DNA of 64,000 bases. Source: Aulostomus chinensis. Lineage: Eukaryota > Chordata > Actinopteri > Syngnathiformes > Aulostomidae. Below, piece by piece: positions 1-10,933 of the stretch; within the stretch, counting starts at the first letter, position 1; every line of letters starts with the position of its first letter. A program made the translations under genes and the position numbers. Below the pieces are notes generated by a model. It saw nothing but the letters and a program-made list of their open reading frames with translations. It was not told where the DNA came from and did not search any database. The stretch lies in contig JBBMOA010000020.1 in assembly GCA_037954235.1 (NCBI GenBank), positions 14,713,677 to 14,777,676 on the forward strand, written 5' to 3'.

Positions 1-96
1 AGCCTGAATTCTCTATGGAGGCTCCAAGAGCTATAAGACAGTCCTGACAGTGAGTAGTTCACCGAGCCTGGGGAAAACAAGGCATTTCAGTCGTGA

Positions 97-133
97 CATC
101 TCATCTGACATGTCATTCATGTCAGATGAGATG
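97..133. repeat. Perfect 16-bp inverted repeat (hairpin)
   Basis: CATCTCATCTGACATG (97-112) is followed by a 5-base loop and its exact reverse complement (118-133). Beyond one mismatch, two more bases pair. No gene is recognised around it, so a terminator or small-RNA role cannot be argued. It may be the relic of a foldback element. Confidence 0.85.
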
Positions 134-920
134 ACAGTTGGATGTTCTTTACCCTGCTTTAACCCCAGCTTGCTAATGAGGCTGCTTCAATGGCAGCTAA
201 AGAGCATGGTGCTGGAGGATACCTCTCTGTGAATCAGACCCTGCACAGTGTGACACCTTTGCTTGCTGCTTTGATCCAGCATGAGAGAATGCTTGAAATG
301 ATTTAATTTTAATGATTTTGTGTTATCTTGTGTGAAAAGTATCCCAGTATTAAGGCATGAAAAAGTAGCTGGTAGTATGGTGGAACCAGACTCTCCAGTT
401 AGCATTGTACTCACTTGAATGTAAAGTTAAATAACATTCGTTTTAATCTTGCACCCCTTCAGACTTCACAAATGTTGTCAGACTAAATGAATCAAAACAA
501 TGTACACACAATTTCAATCTGTTACTTATTTTTATTTTTTAAATATAGTTTGTGGAATACAACAGGAAATAACACAAGAAGATGGGATTAACAGTGGAAA
601 AAATGTGTTTTCCATTAAATGAAACCTTGCTTGGATCATTTCTTGCTCTTCACCTGAGAAAGAACACATTTGTACCTGCCGTCCAAGGTATCCTAAGAGA
701 CTGATCATGTGGAAGAGTGTTCACACCCTTCTAATTTGTGGTTTGCCCCCTTGACAAGCACAGTTTTTCTCTTGCAAGATAAAACAATACAGATAATACC
801 TGGTAATGAGAAAAATAGCTTTTATATACTTATGGATATTATAATTAACGTTTTCTTTTTATAATGTTATGTTCATGTCAGCTACTGCATCTGATCCTAT
901 CAAATCTAAAATGTAGTGTA
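134..920. other. Unique AT-rich sequence, no feature seen
   Basis: Short frames only. None encodes a recognisable motif. Two short T/A-rich patches near 530-545 and 840-870 are unremarkable. Confidence 0.5.
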
Positions 921-923
921 TAC

Positions 924-1122
924 CTTGTAATGACATTTCAGCAATAACAGCAACCTCAGACGACTCATTGTATCCTGACAAGTCTATGCAAAGCATGAAG
1001 ATATGTGTGAAGTTGTGTTCAGGCTTTAATACAGAACTGTGAAGCAAAACCATCCTGTCAAATGAAAGCTTGTCAAAGCACTGAAGTTCTTTAGTGGAGC
1101 TTCTGGCAGTTTTTGCCACAGT
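924..1122 (-). other. Unrecognised exon candidate, minus strand
   Basis: Reading leftwards on the minus strand, an open frame of about 66 codons is bounded by a plausible acceptor (TACCAG before 1122, with a modest pyrimidine tract upstream) and a donor (AAG/GTATAC after 924). The residues look protein-like, with internal pieces such as FDRMVLLHSS, HIFMLCIDLSGYN and EVAVIAEMSLQ, and without low-complexity bias. I do not recognise the family. It could be a real exon of a minus-strand gene extending left of the window, a decayed transposon frame, or chance. It has no visible partner exon within the window. Confidence 0.2.
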
Positions 1123-1186
1123 CTGGTACAAAACTATACTCTAATGCGGAAAAAAGTAGTGATACAGTAAACTACGTATTACAATC

Positions 1187-1226
1187 ACTCACACACACGC
1201 GCGCGCGCACACACACACTCACACTA
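1187..1226. repeat. (CA)n(CG)n(CA)n microsatellite
   Basis: CA repeats flank a pure CG core in alternating purine-pyrimidine order, a possible Z-DNA tract. No gene is nearby. Confidence 0.85.
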
Positions 1227-1375
1227 GCACTTGTCATTTTTTCATTCAATGCCTGACAGCCTGCATGTCAGACTTGTCTCAGGGGGGAAAAAAGCAAAGA
1301 CGGGCTACAGTTAGTCCTCTAAGAGAAATTCACCCTCGCTGGAAAAAAAACCCATTCAGTTTGTCTGTAATGAGC

Positions 1376-1545
1376 ACTCCTGACACTTGTCGTATCAGTA
1401 GACCCCCCCAGAAAGAAGGCCCATGGAATTTTGGAGTGCATAATGTAGATGAAATACATCAAGAATATTGGTACTGTGCAAAATTTGATCAAAGCTTTTC
1501 ATATATTATTAGTTCATACCTATTCGCATACACACACACATATAC

Positions 1546-1619
<74 letters not shown>

Positions 1620-1797
1620 GTTTATGTGTGTATATGTATGTGTATATGTATATGTGTGAACTAATAATATATGAAAGGCTTTGATCAAATTTTGCACAGT
1701 ACCAATATTCTTGATGTATTTCATCTACATTGTGCACTCCAAAATTCCATGGGCCTTCTTTCTGGGAGGGTCTACTGATACGACAAGTGTCAGGAGT
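1376..1797. mobile_element. Long near-perfect palindrome (foldback MITE-like), 144-bp arms
   Basis: The left arm 1376-1519 and right arm 1654-1797 are reverse complements over 144 bp with about four differences (for example a C-run base near 1407, and one base in the CATAATG/CACAATG block). The 134-bp spacer is CA, TA and TG repeats that also fold on themselves. Outer ends read ACTCCTGACACTTG and its complement. No clear target-site duplication is seen next to the ends. Hairpin-type MITEs such as zebrafish Angel have this architecture, but I cannot assign a family. The high arm identity implies recent formation, arm gene conversion, or an origin by inverted duplication around the AT repeat. 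Confidence 0.85.
1547..1617. repeat. (TA)n microsatellite, about 34 units
   Basis: An uninterrupted TA repeat occupies the centre of the palindrome at 1376-1797, where it forms the loop end of the hairpin. The spurious long YIYIYI frames on both strands come from it. Confidence 0.95.
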
Positions 1798-2765
1798 ATA
1801 ATTTTATTTTTGGATTGGCACTGCAGACAAAAGGTCTTTGGCTAAAGATATACTTATTATATGTCTCATTCGTCAAGCATGTGTTAAGGTGCCACTTTAC
1901 TCACATAGCAATCTCCCTCCTCCCAATGTGGCCACCGTTTGTCCTTCGTATCCTTTAATTGTGCCAATGTACTTCAGATGCCAGTTTCCTTGCTTTGCAC
2001 CAGCTGCCACACTGCTAATCTAAACTCTGCTGTTGTTGCTAATATGACTATACTGTATCTCAAAAGTTTAATTTAGGATGATATTATTATAATCTCTCTC
2101 TACCCACTGCTCGGTGTTTCCTTCTGCGGAGAGACAAGGTCACAGCCTTGAAGCCAAACTCAAAAGTCAATGTTGTCAACATTGCATGTTTACTGTCTGT
2201 TCCACATAAGGTTGGCTCAGTGATTTCTTTAAAAAATATATTTCGTTTAAAGGACCTCTTTTGCCAGTCATGCTCCTCCCTTTGACAGAGGGATGCCCAG
2301 ACTTTTCCCTTGGGGGGCTAAAACTAAATGGTGGGCAACAGGCCAAAAGCAAACACATACACATTTTTTATGTGGACCACCGCTTCAGTTCTTCACTCAT
2401 CACTGATGTCACTCATCAGGTCCTGTGCTATTCCCACTCTGATGCCAAATAATGGAGAAAACTATCAACGTTCCTACACATTTAAAGAGCACTTTTTCTT
2501 AAAAAAAAAAAACAAAAAAAAACATTATAAACAGTGATTGATTGATTTTAAAATTTTTAGAAGTATTTTTTAATTGCTATTCAATTTATTTTCTCATTTG
2601 GTGGGCCACATTAAACCTTAGAGCTCACATGCCCCACCTGGGCAGCCCTACTCTAACCTTTTCTCAGAAATACTTTATAGGCAAAATTTTTGATCAAAAT
2701 CAGCCATATTCCTTTTTGTCTTTTAGTTGTCTTGTCACGTTAGATCTTGATGCGTGTCGTGCGTG

Positions 2766-2801
<36 letters not shown>

Positions 2802-3689
2802 CAGAGCAGCGGCCCATTGTCAGCGCTTTCCTGCTGTCAGCAGAATGTGTTGTTTGGCCCCTCTGCTGATGTTTTCAGCTGCTGGATTCTGCCTGTTCCG
2901 TCACGGCTCTTGGTGGATTCAATCGAGACACACACTGACACAAACGTCTTCGGACTGGCATCACACAATGGTTTAGGGTGTCAATCGGTGCCTGTGTTCA
3001 ACTAAGCACAAAAGCTGCTTTTGTGTCTTGCTGTGATAGAGGAAACTGGAGCGTGTTCCTCATTGATAACGCTGTATGGTGTAATGGAATCATTCATGGT
3101 GGATTTGACACACAAATGTTTCACCAGCTGTTATTATTGTCACATTGCAGTATCTTGTAATGATCCCATTAAGAGCAAATCACATACATTTTACCCAAAA
3201 CTGTGATATTGTCCTTGACATGTTTTTGCTGTTACCCAAATGAGGCCAAAGCCTTTTTTTTGGCTCTGCAGGCACACTATTGATACTATTCAGTGGGTGG
3301 TGTCCATGGTCACAATTAGAGGTGAAGTGCCAGTATATGAGGGATACCTCCATGTTTTCTGTCTGAATATGCATTCCCATTTTTCCCACCATGGACACTC
3401 AGATGACTGAAGCACTTCCTTCTTCCACCTTCCTCTTTTCATAAATCAACTAGGCTGTTCAGGCAGAGCTCCGTGAGCAACTCCTCATCTTCAGCAATTT
3501 CTATTTTCTTCACACTGTAAGCGAACCTGGCAAGAAAAAACACAATCTGTTATAATAGATATATTTGACATTAATTATGAAATACACAGGCCTTCCACCA
3601 CAATTGATTTTCCAGCCCCACTCCCAATTTTTTTCCTTTCGTGATGAAATCCTCTATTAGCATTTGTACCACTGCCGTCATCATCATTT
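1798..3689. other. Intergenic sequence with one GT microsatellite
   Basis: No supported gene. It contains an A-rich stretch at 2500-2523 and the GT repeat at 2768-2799. Short frames over the repeat have no recognisable domain. Confidence 0.5.
2768..2799. repeat. (GT)n microsatellite
   Basis: About sixteen uninterrupted GT units. Confidence 0.95.
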
Positions 3690-4442
3690 TACACTCCGGT
3701 TGGTCTGGGCAGCAGGGGCAGCAGCCTCAGCAACAGAGCCCAGACTGTCCTCTCCCCAGCCACTTCCACCAGCTCTTGTGGGGTAATCCCGAGGTGTTCC
3801 TAGCCTGGCCGAGAGATATAATCCCTTCAGCGTGTCCTGTGTCAGCCCCGAGATCTCCTCCCGGTCCGACATGCCTGGAAAACCTCCCAAGGGAGGCATC
3901 CAGTAGGCATCCTCACCAGTTGTCTGAACCACCTCAACTGACTTCTCTCGATATGGAGAAGCAGTGGCTCTACTCCGAGTCCCTCTGGAATGACAGAGTT
4001 TCTCACCCTATCTCGAAGGGAGAGCCCAGCCACCCTGCTGTGGAACCTCATTTTCTTGATCCTTGATCTGAGTTTCGACTATCGCCCTGACCCTCCTCTC
4101 TAGTACCCTGGCTTAGACCTTTCCAGGGAGGCTGAGGAGTGTGATCCCCAAATAGTTGGAACACACCCTCTGGTCCCCTTTCTTAAAGATGGGGACCACC
4201 ACCCCTGTCTGCCACTCAAAAGGCACTGCCCCCAATGTCCACGCAGTGTTGCAGAGACGTGTCAACCAAGACAGCCCCACAACATGCAGAGCCTTGAGAT
4301 ACCCAGGGTAGATCTCATCCACCCCCGAGCTCTGCCACCGTGGAGTTGCTTCACTGCCTTGGCGACTTCTGCCCCCAAGTACTCCCACAACTCTGTTTCC
4401 TCCATGGAATATGTGTTGGTGGGCTGGCTTTTGTACCACTGC
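3690..4442 (-). mobile_element. Rex3 (RTE-clade) LINE fragment, internally deleted
   Basis: Minus-strand reading gives two conserved blocks of a non-LTR reverse transcriptase ORF. From 4440 down to about 4113 come GVDEIYPGYLKALHVVGLSW and EWQTGVVVPIFKKGDQR, ending at SLPGKV. From about 4050 down to 3842 comes the C-terminal block with RVAGLSLRDRVRNS, GVEPLLLHIERSQLRWF and the arginine-rich end. The bases encoding WQTGVVV (4195-4214, complement) equal the classic Rex3 PCR primer site as I remember it. The RT palm with its YxDD centre, normally several hundred residues, is missing: the two blocks abut near 4055-4080. The 5' end is truncated at about 4442, next to an A-rich stretch. The 3' end near 3690 carries a decayed AAAATGATGATG version of the TGGA-type tail. 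It is inactive. Confidence 0.85.
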
Positions 4443-7179
4443 ATTTAAAGAAAAAAAATACTATGTACTGGTGATGTCTGAACAGAAAGCAAAATTTAAA
4501 TGAAGTGTCAACCACCATAGGACTGGTGAGAAGATGTGAGAAAGGGTAATGACCTCATGAAACCTGATAATATCTGGATTTTGCATGAATGCACAGACAT
4601 ACGGACAGTGTGCACTGTGCTTTAAATGTTGCTTCCTGTATCCACTGGGGGGCTAGAGAACACACACTTAATGTATACCATGTTGCTGTACATCATGTGA
4701 GGACAACAGTGTAATTTTGAAGTAAATCAAACAATGTTTGTAACATCAGGCTTGTGTCCTGATTCAGCTGATTGATGTGTCCAGGTAGGTTCACTCATCA
4801 AACGTGTGACTTTTAGAATTGACATGACCATGCGCAGTCCAGTTTCGCAGTAATATTCTTCCTCGGCCCATACTGTTTCTGCAGAATTTGGTGAAACTGT
4901 TCTTGCACAATCCTGTTCACTGCTCCACCAATAAACCACCACACTGAAAATTAGCTAAGTTGATTTAATTAGGGGCGTTTCATCCGCCATTTATGGCTGT
5001 TTGTGTGAGTGGTCATTAGGCTCCATGCATTAGCATATAACCATGCGTAAGCACGGCTTTATAAAGCTGAGACAGGCGAATATTTCCTCCATACAAATAA
5101 ATACCCTTCCGTGTCGCCACCATAATCACGCAACCCCCCTTCATATAATCTCTTTTTTCACTTCATTAGCCTGCTATGCTAGCTAGTCCCCCACTCTTCC
5201 CATGTGGTTAAGAACGGTTAAACTGGCAATCAGTCACTTTTTTTTTGCCACTCTCACCTGGATTCACCTGGTTGCCCATTTGAATGTCTTATCAGCACTT
5301 GCTGTGTTTGTATTCAGTAGAGAGATATTGGATCCATTACTGAAGGAACGCATGAGTTCACTCTCTCCCAAAGAGCGTCATGTATAAACAATTGTTGAGA
5401 TGGAGACACAGACATGTAGACCACTCATGACTGTGTGCTAGTCCATGATATTGCTGCACGCTTATCACTTGACAAATTATCTACTGTTTGTCAGCTTCCT
5501 CAGGTTCAAGCTTTTACTTTGTTGAAGATGTTAATGTCCTGGAAAGAGGTGATAATCGACAAATGGCAGGTTCGCATCACCTTATTAAAGAGTTGTGTGT
5601 TTTATTTCATGGCAAAAGTTTAGTATTTATTTTGCATTGAAAATATCAGTCGTGCAGTCACATTAGAGCTTAGGCACACTGCTTTAATTAACTTCCACAA
5701 GACAAGTCATCAGTGTCAATATATTGTCATTTTTTCCTCTTTCATCACCAGCTATGCTTTGTTTCTGTAATTAACAGCTTTTCTCTTCTCAGTGGAAACC
5801 AGACCACTAATTAACTGCTTCAAACATGGATGGCATTGATTTGTTACTAGTAAAATCATGTGGTGGGATGTTTTTCTGTAAAACTGATCATTAATGTTTT
5901 AAAATAAAGATATATTTAAATTTTTCGTGGGCACTCACTAAACATCACTATTTTCTGATATCTTACACTAACAATGAATCAATGGAAAAATAAATTGAAT
6001 GTACTAAGCAAATTCTGATTTACTGCTTTGGCTAAAAAATATGTATTCAGTCCATTTTTTGTCTTTGTCTCCCCTGGTTGCCCTCAGGAGTGTAAGAACA
6101 GATCTTCCCATTGTCTAAATCCTAATTTCCACCTTTCACTGTCTGCTTTCACTTTAACTGACACAGCACATCACTCCTCTGTCTCAACATCCCTGATTGG
6201 TATCTGCTCTGAGGTACGGCATTAGAGAGAAACCCAGATGAAGCAGTATGATTTTATTCTAATTGTGGTTGTCTCTTACAATGATGGGTGTGACAGGATT
6301 ATCAGTAGATTTATCAGGATTGTGGTGGTTTCAAGTCTGTGCACCTACAGTACCTCACAGCCAGTCTACTGACAGCTGCTTTGTCTGTGCAGTTGTTACG
6401 ACCTCACTGATGAGCTTTTAGAGCAGCGTTCATTCGGAGGGACGCACCCAGCTTCTGAAATCTGACTGGTTCCATTACCAGTCAGTGACCAGCTGTGGTT
6501 GCAGGTCCTGTCATTCATACAGAAGACAGCCCTGTTAAACTATTGATGGCGCTGTATTAGGAGATAATGGATTTTGGTTTCAAGACGTGAAGGAAAGTCA
6601 AGGATGCTTAGTTTGAGGGTTGATCAGTTGTGAAAAATACTTGTCTCGAGTGTGAGATCTTGCAGATTTTTATTTTTTTTACTGTTTTCTTTAGTTTTTG
6701 TCGTTAAAAAACCCCTCAAAACAAACAAAAGGAAACACGTGAGTTAAATGTGGCTACGTACAATGTGGTGTAGAAATCAGTCAGTGAGATTTTCTAACCA
6801 ACTTAGCATATCAAGGCTTTTGAACAGATTACTTTCATACGAGACGTATGGAGGCATTTTATAATTTTATTTTGCTTTTTTTAACATCTGGAATTTGGTC
6901 ACCTTAGTCCCTAGGAAGATTACTGCAACACCTTTTCCTGAGAAACTCCTGCAGTATCTTATGAACTAAAACAACTGCATCTGACCTTCCATCTATTTTT
7001 TTTGGTGAACTAATCCTTCAATTGCAGATCTATGAACAAAACAGACCCCTGTCCCTAGGACCATCCTGTTCTCCTCATCCCCACATTTATAATTACAGCA
7101 TTTATAGCAGGACCTGTTGTTAAAAAAGGGGGAAAATGGGTCTATTCCATGGTTAATTGTCCACCAACTCTCTGTTGAC
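4443..7179. other. AT-rich intergenic sequence, no feature seen
   Basis: Homopolymer patches only. No frame has a recognisable domain. The block around 5740-5840 is rich in TAATTA-type motifs but I cannot show that it is conserved. Confidence 0.5.
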
Positions 7180-7480
7180 TCCTGGTGAGTCCAGTCAACG
7201 CAGATTTGCTACTCTGATTAGTGTCCCTGCTTTTGCCACAGACCTCATGCTAATCAGAGCAATTAGGTAACTGCATGCGTCTTAATTTATGCAGCTGGGG
7301 CCATCACTGAAACCTCATTTTGAAATGCAGTACAATGACAGTGATCATCAATTAGAGATGTGGTATCAGGGACGTGCACCGCCACAGATGGATAACTCAT
7401 CATCATGATCCCTCCTGCTAATTCATAGCCTGATTTGCATGATCCATTTAGGATGCATTTATGAGAATGGGAAATAGCTG
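7180..7480. promoter_or_regulatory. Candidate conserved non-coding element rich in homeodomain-type TAAT motifs
   Basis: The block is unique sequence dense in TAAT, ATTA, CAATTAG and TAATTTATG motifs, the style of vertebrate developmental enhancers. It contains a perfect 10-bp inverted repeat, CTCTGATTAG at 7212-7221 with its complement at 7250-7259. It lies about 56 kb upstream of samd5. Conservation was not tested; this is a guess from base composition and motif density. Confidence 0.2.
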
Positions 7481-10400
7481 TTGTCAGTGATGAGCAGGCA
7501 AGTGGGACAGATACTTAGAGGTAGATTTTTCTTCTTGCAGCTTGTTTATACCTGCAATAATATGTGCAGATGGATTCTCAGTGTGAACCACAGAGGATTT
7601 CAATAATTAAGTGAAATACGGAGAAATGCAATTTAGATCATGCCGTTTTGTAACAGGCTGCGTGTGGTTTGTCAGGGTTATGTTTAGCATTGCCTGAGTA
7701 TAACATTTAATTAAAAGTCTAGTTTGTACAGTAGCATTGTTAAGCTAATGTGGAGACATCAACAACATGTATGGGAGCTTAGGTAGCACAGGTCATCCAA
7801 AGGTTAACACAAGGTAATGGGTCCTTAATAATTGATCGAAGCAGATAGTTTAAGAGGTCTAAGAGCATGTAGTAAGGATGCTTAGTACTGATTTATGAGA
7901 GTGGTAGTCTAATGGCAATTACAGATATGATTTGCTCTCTTTTGTTAGTTATTATTAAATGTGTGAGCTGAACTGTTTTTCCCCAAATATGAACCAAGGG
8001 AGAATATTTGTTCTGCAAGTTGTTAGAAGGCTGCATTTTTTTTTTTATGTGTATTTAACTCCTATTGAGAAAACATGTGAGTATGAGTAGCTCTTAGTTT
8101 CCCTAGGAGGGCAATAACCGAAACCTAATGAGGGGCTGCGAGCCAAAACCAACCATACGTCATGCGTCCAATTTTTTTTCTTCATTTGCTCATGCCAATA
8201 AGATGTCCTTTACAAAGTCTGACTCTGCTGCCTAATCAAATTATGAGGAATAAATAATTTGAGAGTTTTTACAAGAAAAGATTAACAATGATTTCAAGTA
8301 TAATTTCCTCTTTTTTTAAAAAAAATTCTTAGGCCAGTCACTGTGGTTATCAGTGTTCCTTTTTTAAGTTTTTAATTAAAAAATTAACAACACTTTTTTC
8401 CGCATTCATCAGGCCATCTTTGGGCAGCCCTGGTGTCAAGTGTTCCCTTTCTTTGAATACAGCTATTCACTGCCTTTTGAAGCAGTTTGAAAGAGGTCAA
8501 AGCTGCTAGCATGTACGTGAAAGCTGTACGAACCCCACTGCTCCCCTCATGCCTTTCATTCCATGGCTTTCAAATTCCCCCAAACCACTCGGTTGATCTA
8601 ATAACACAGCTCTCTTCCTCTGACATAATGTTTTCAGACTTGTCTGCTTTTTGTGGGTCAGTTTGGTTGCAACATGAGTTAAGGGTTCAGTGATTGTCAC
8701 AGATCCACCGGCTACTTTAGGTCTCTCCATGATTGAACAGTTGGAGACTCAGTGCAAGTTTATGGTTAAAAATGAAACCGCCAAACCAGCATTTCTGATG
8801 TCAGCAGATCTTTCTTGTGCCACACTGCCAAACCCATGGTTTGCTTTTAATAGTATTTGATCTGTGTATGATGCCGGGTTTGTGTGTGATACCTTAACAT
8901 TCTACCAAAATTACACCCCTCGAACATGGCTGAAGATTGGTGGGAATGTTGATTTTCCCAGTTTGGCATTTCTTTGTGGTCAGACTGAATCAAAGAGGGC
9001 TTTATCCTTTGGCCATATAGGCCAGAAAATGAGACTTAATTTTGATTTGTCCTGGAATAAACCCTTAGCCTGAAGATTTAGTCATATTCTGGTAGTGATT
9101 GAGTTTTGGCTGCAGGTTGAGATCTGGTTTGTTCTGTCTTCTAACACACCAGAGCTGTGTGAATACTGAGGACTATGATTCAGAGCTGCAGCGATTGATT
9201 CAGAAGTCAAGTATTCTACCAACGATTCCGTTTTACCTTTATGGTTCATACTAAAAAGAAAACCGCCAGACTTGTAAAGTGAATAACTAAGCGGTTACAT
9301 TTGTAGAAACTTGCAATCAGTATATTTATCTGCTATATAATGTGTGTTTGCTCTAGGGATGAACGATGCTGGCTTTTTAGCACCATTTTACCAATATATT
9401 ACTAATTTTTTAGCTGGTAACTGATAGTGATATATCTCCTTTTTTTCCTCATCTAACCGCAGACATTGTCAGGTCAAATCTGCTGGAGTTGAATTAATTA
9501 GTATGCATATACTCTCTTATCGTGATTTCCCACCAGCTGGATTTTATGGACTGAATATAAATAAACCTTAATGATGTTGCTTTTGTTTTTTTCACACTAT
9601 CAGGGATGAGCGACATATTGTGACAATCCTTTCTGGACAATAGAGTTGAAGAATAAGATACAAATAAGATATGCATACAGTCTAATCCCTCCAATTTGTT
9701 TCTCCTGCTGTTTTGATTTATTGGAGCATTTGTCTCAGGCTTAGATACATACAATATACAATTGTGTTCCTTGGATGGATGGTCACAATATTGCATTTGG
9801 CAAATTACAAACTGTATTGTTAAGAATGTGTTATGCATGCCAGAATTGGAGCATGAACCACAACCGCATGATTTAGATGCAAATTCATGTGACACTGTGT
9901 CCGAGAGCTTGTTCTTATCACCAAACCAAATTGACAGAAGATCTCATAAATTTAGATTTACTCAGAATCAGCAAATATTGTTGCTGGAAAATGTTTGAAA
10001 AACAGTTTTGATGTAAAGAGTACGTGTAGAACAGCCTAATTCATACCGACATGGACATACTACTGATTTCACTTCCATTTAAAAATGAAAGAAGTGTTAA
10101 AAAAAAAAGAAAAAGGATTCGAAATGTAAATGTCTGATAGATAACATCAGCTATCCCCTCAGTGGAAATGCTAAAACATGACATTGCTGATTTGACATCC
10201 CCCAACCAAAAACACCACTAACACCATCTTAACAGAATCTTGGCGCTTGTAAAGTTTTTGTTTACTGTGGGCAAAAAGCAAAAGAGCCTCAGCTATAAGC
10301 CGTCATCAGTGTAATGGAGGTACGCAGAAATGGTCATATAATAATATGGTGTGATACCACATCCAATCTGTAGAGAGAAGACAAAATGACTTTAAAGTAT

Positions 10401-10902
10401 CCATCTGTGGAAGACCCACTGAGATGAGAACACACCCACACAAACACTCTGCTCGTTACTATGAAACAGCAGCCGGACCGGTGGAATGAAATGTCTGCAC
10501 ATCTGCCGTGACTCACAGGAGAGAATAGTTCCTTCAGATATGGGAATGACTTGTACAACCCGCCATGATTAGTCTCACCCCTTTTTTACTCTCTCAATGA
10601 GATACTGTACGTTGCTCTGTGAATCAGCTTTTTAAGCGAGACTCTGTGTGGTGCGTGTTAGTTCGGTTCCACTGTACACAGAGGGAGGGGGTAGAGCTGA
10701 AAAACACTCACAAATATTGCAATTAATAAGCGGATCATAGCATGCATGCGATCCACAGATTAATTGCACGAGCACCACTCGTAGGTTCATCGGGCTGCAG
10801 CCAGTAAAGCTCAAATTTAATTGTATGGGTGTCATACCGGTTTTACAATAGTCCATGTACCACCATACTGGTGTATGAATTTACACAAGTTTAATTTCTC
10901 TA

Positions 10903-10933
<31 letters not shown>

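Noticed and set aside
1265..1737. Several frames of 71-117 residues with YIYIYI runs on both strands
   Set aside because: They are translations of the (TA)n microsatellite and the palindrome arms, not genes.
3641..4066. 141-residue plus-strand frame
   Set aside because: Antisense shadow of the Rex3 fragment, which reads on the minus strand.
9355..9372. TAGGGATGAACGATG resembling a hAT terminal repeat
   Set aside because: No partner end or target duplication found.
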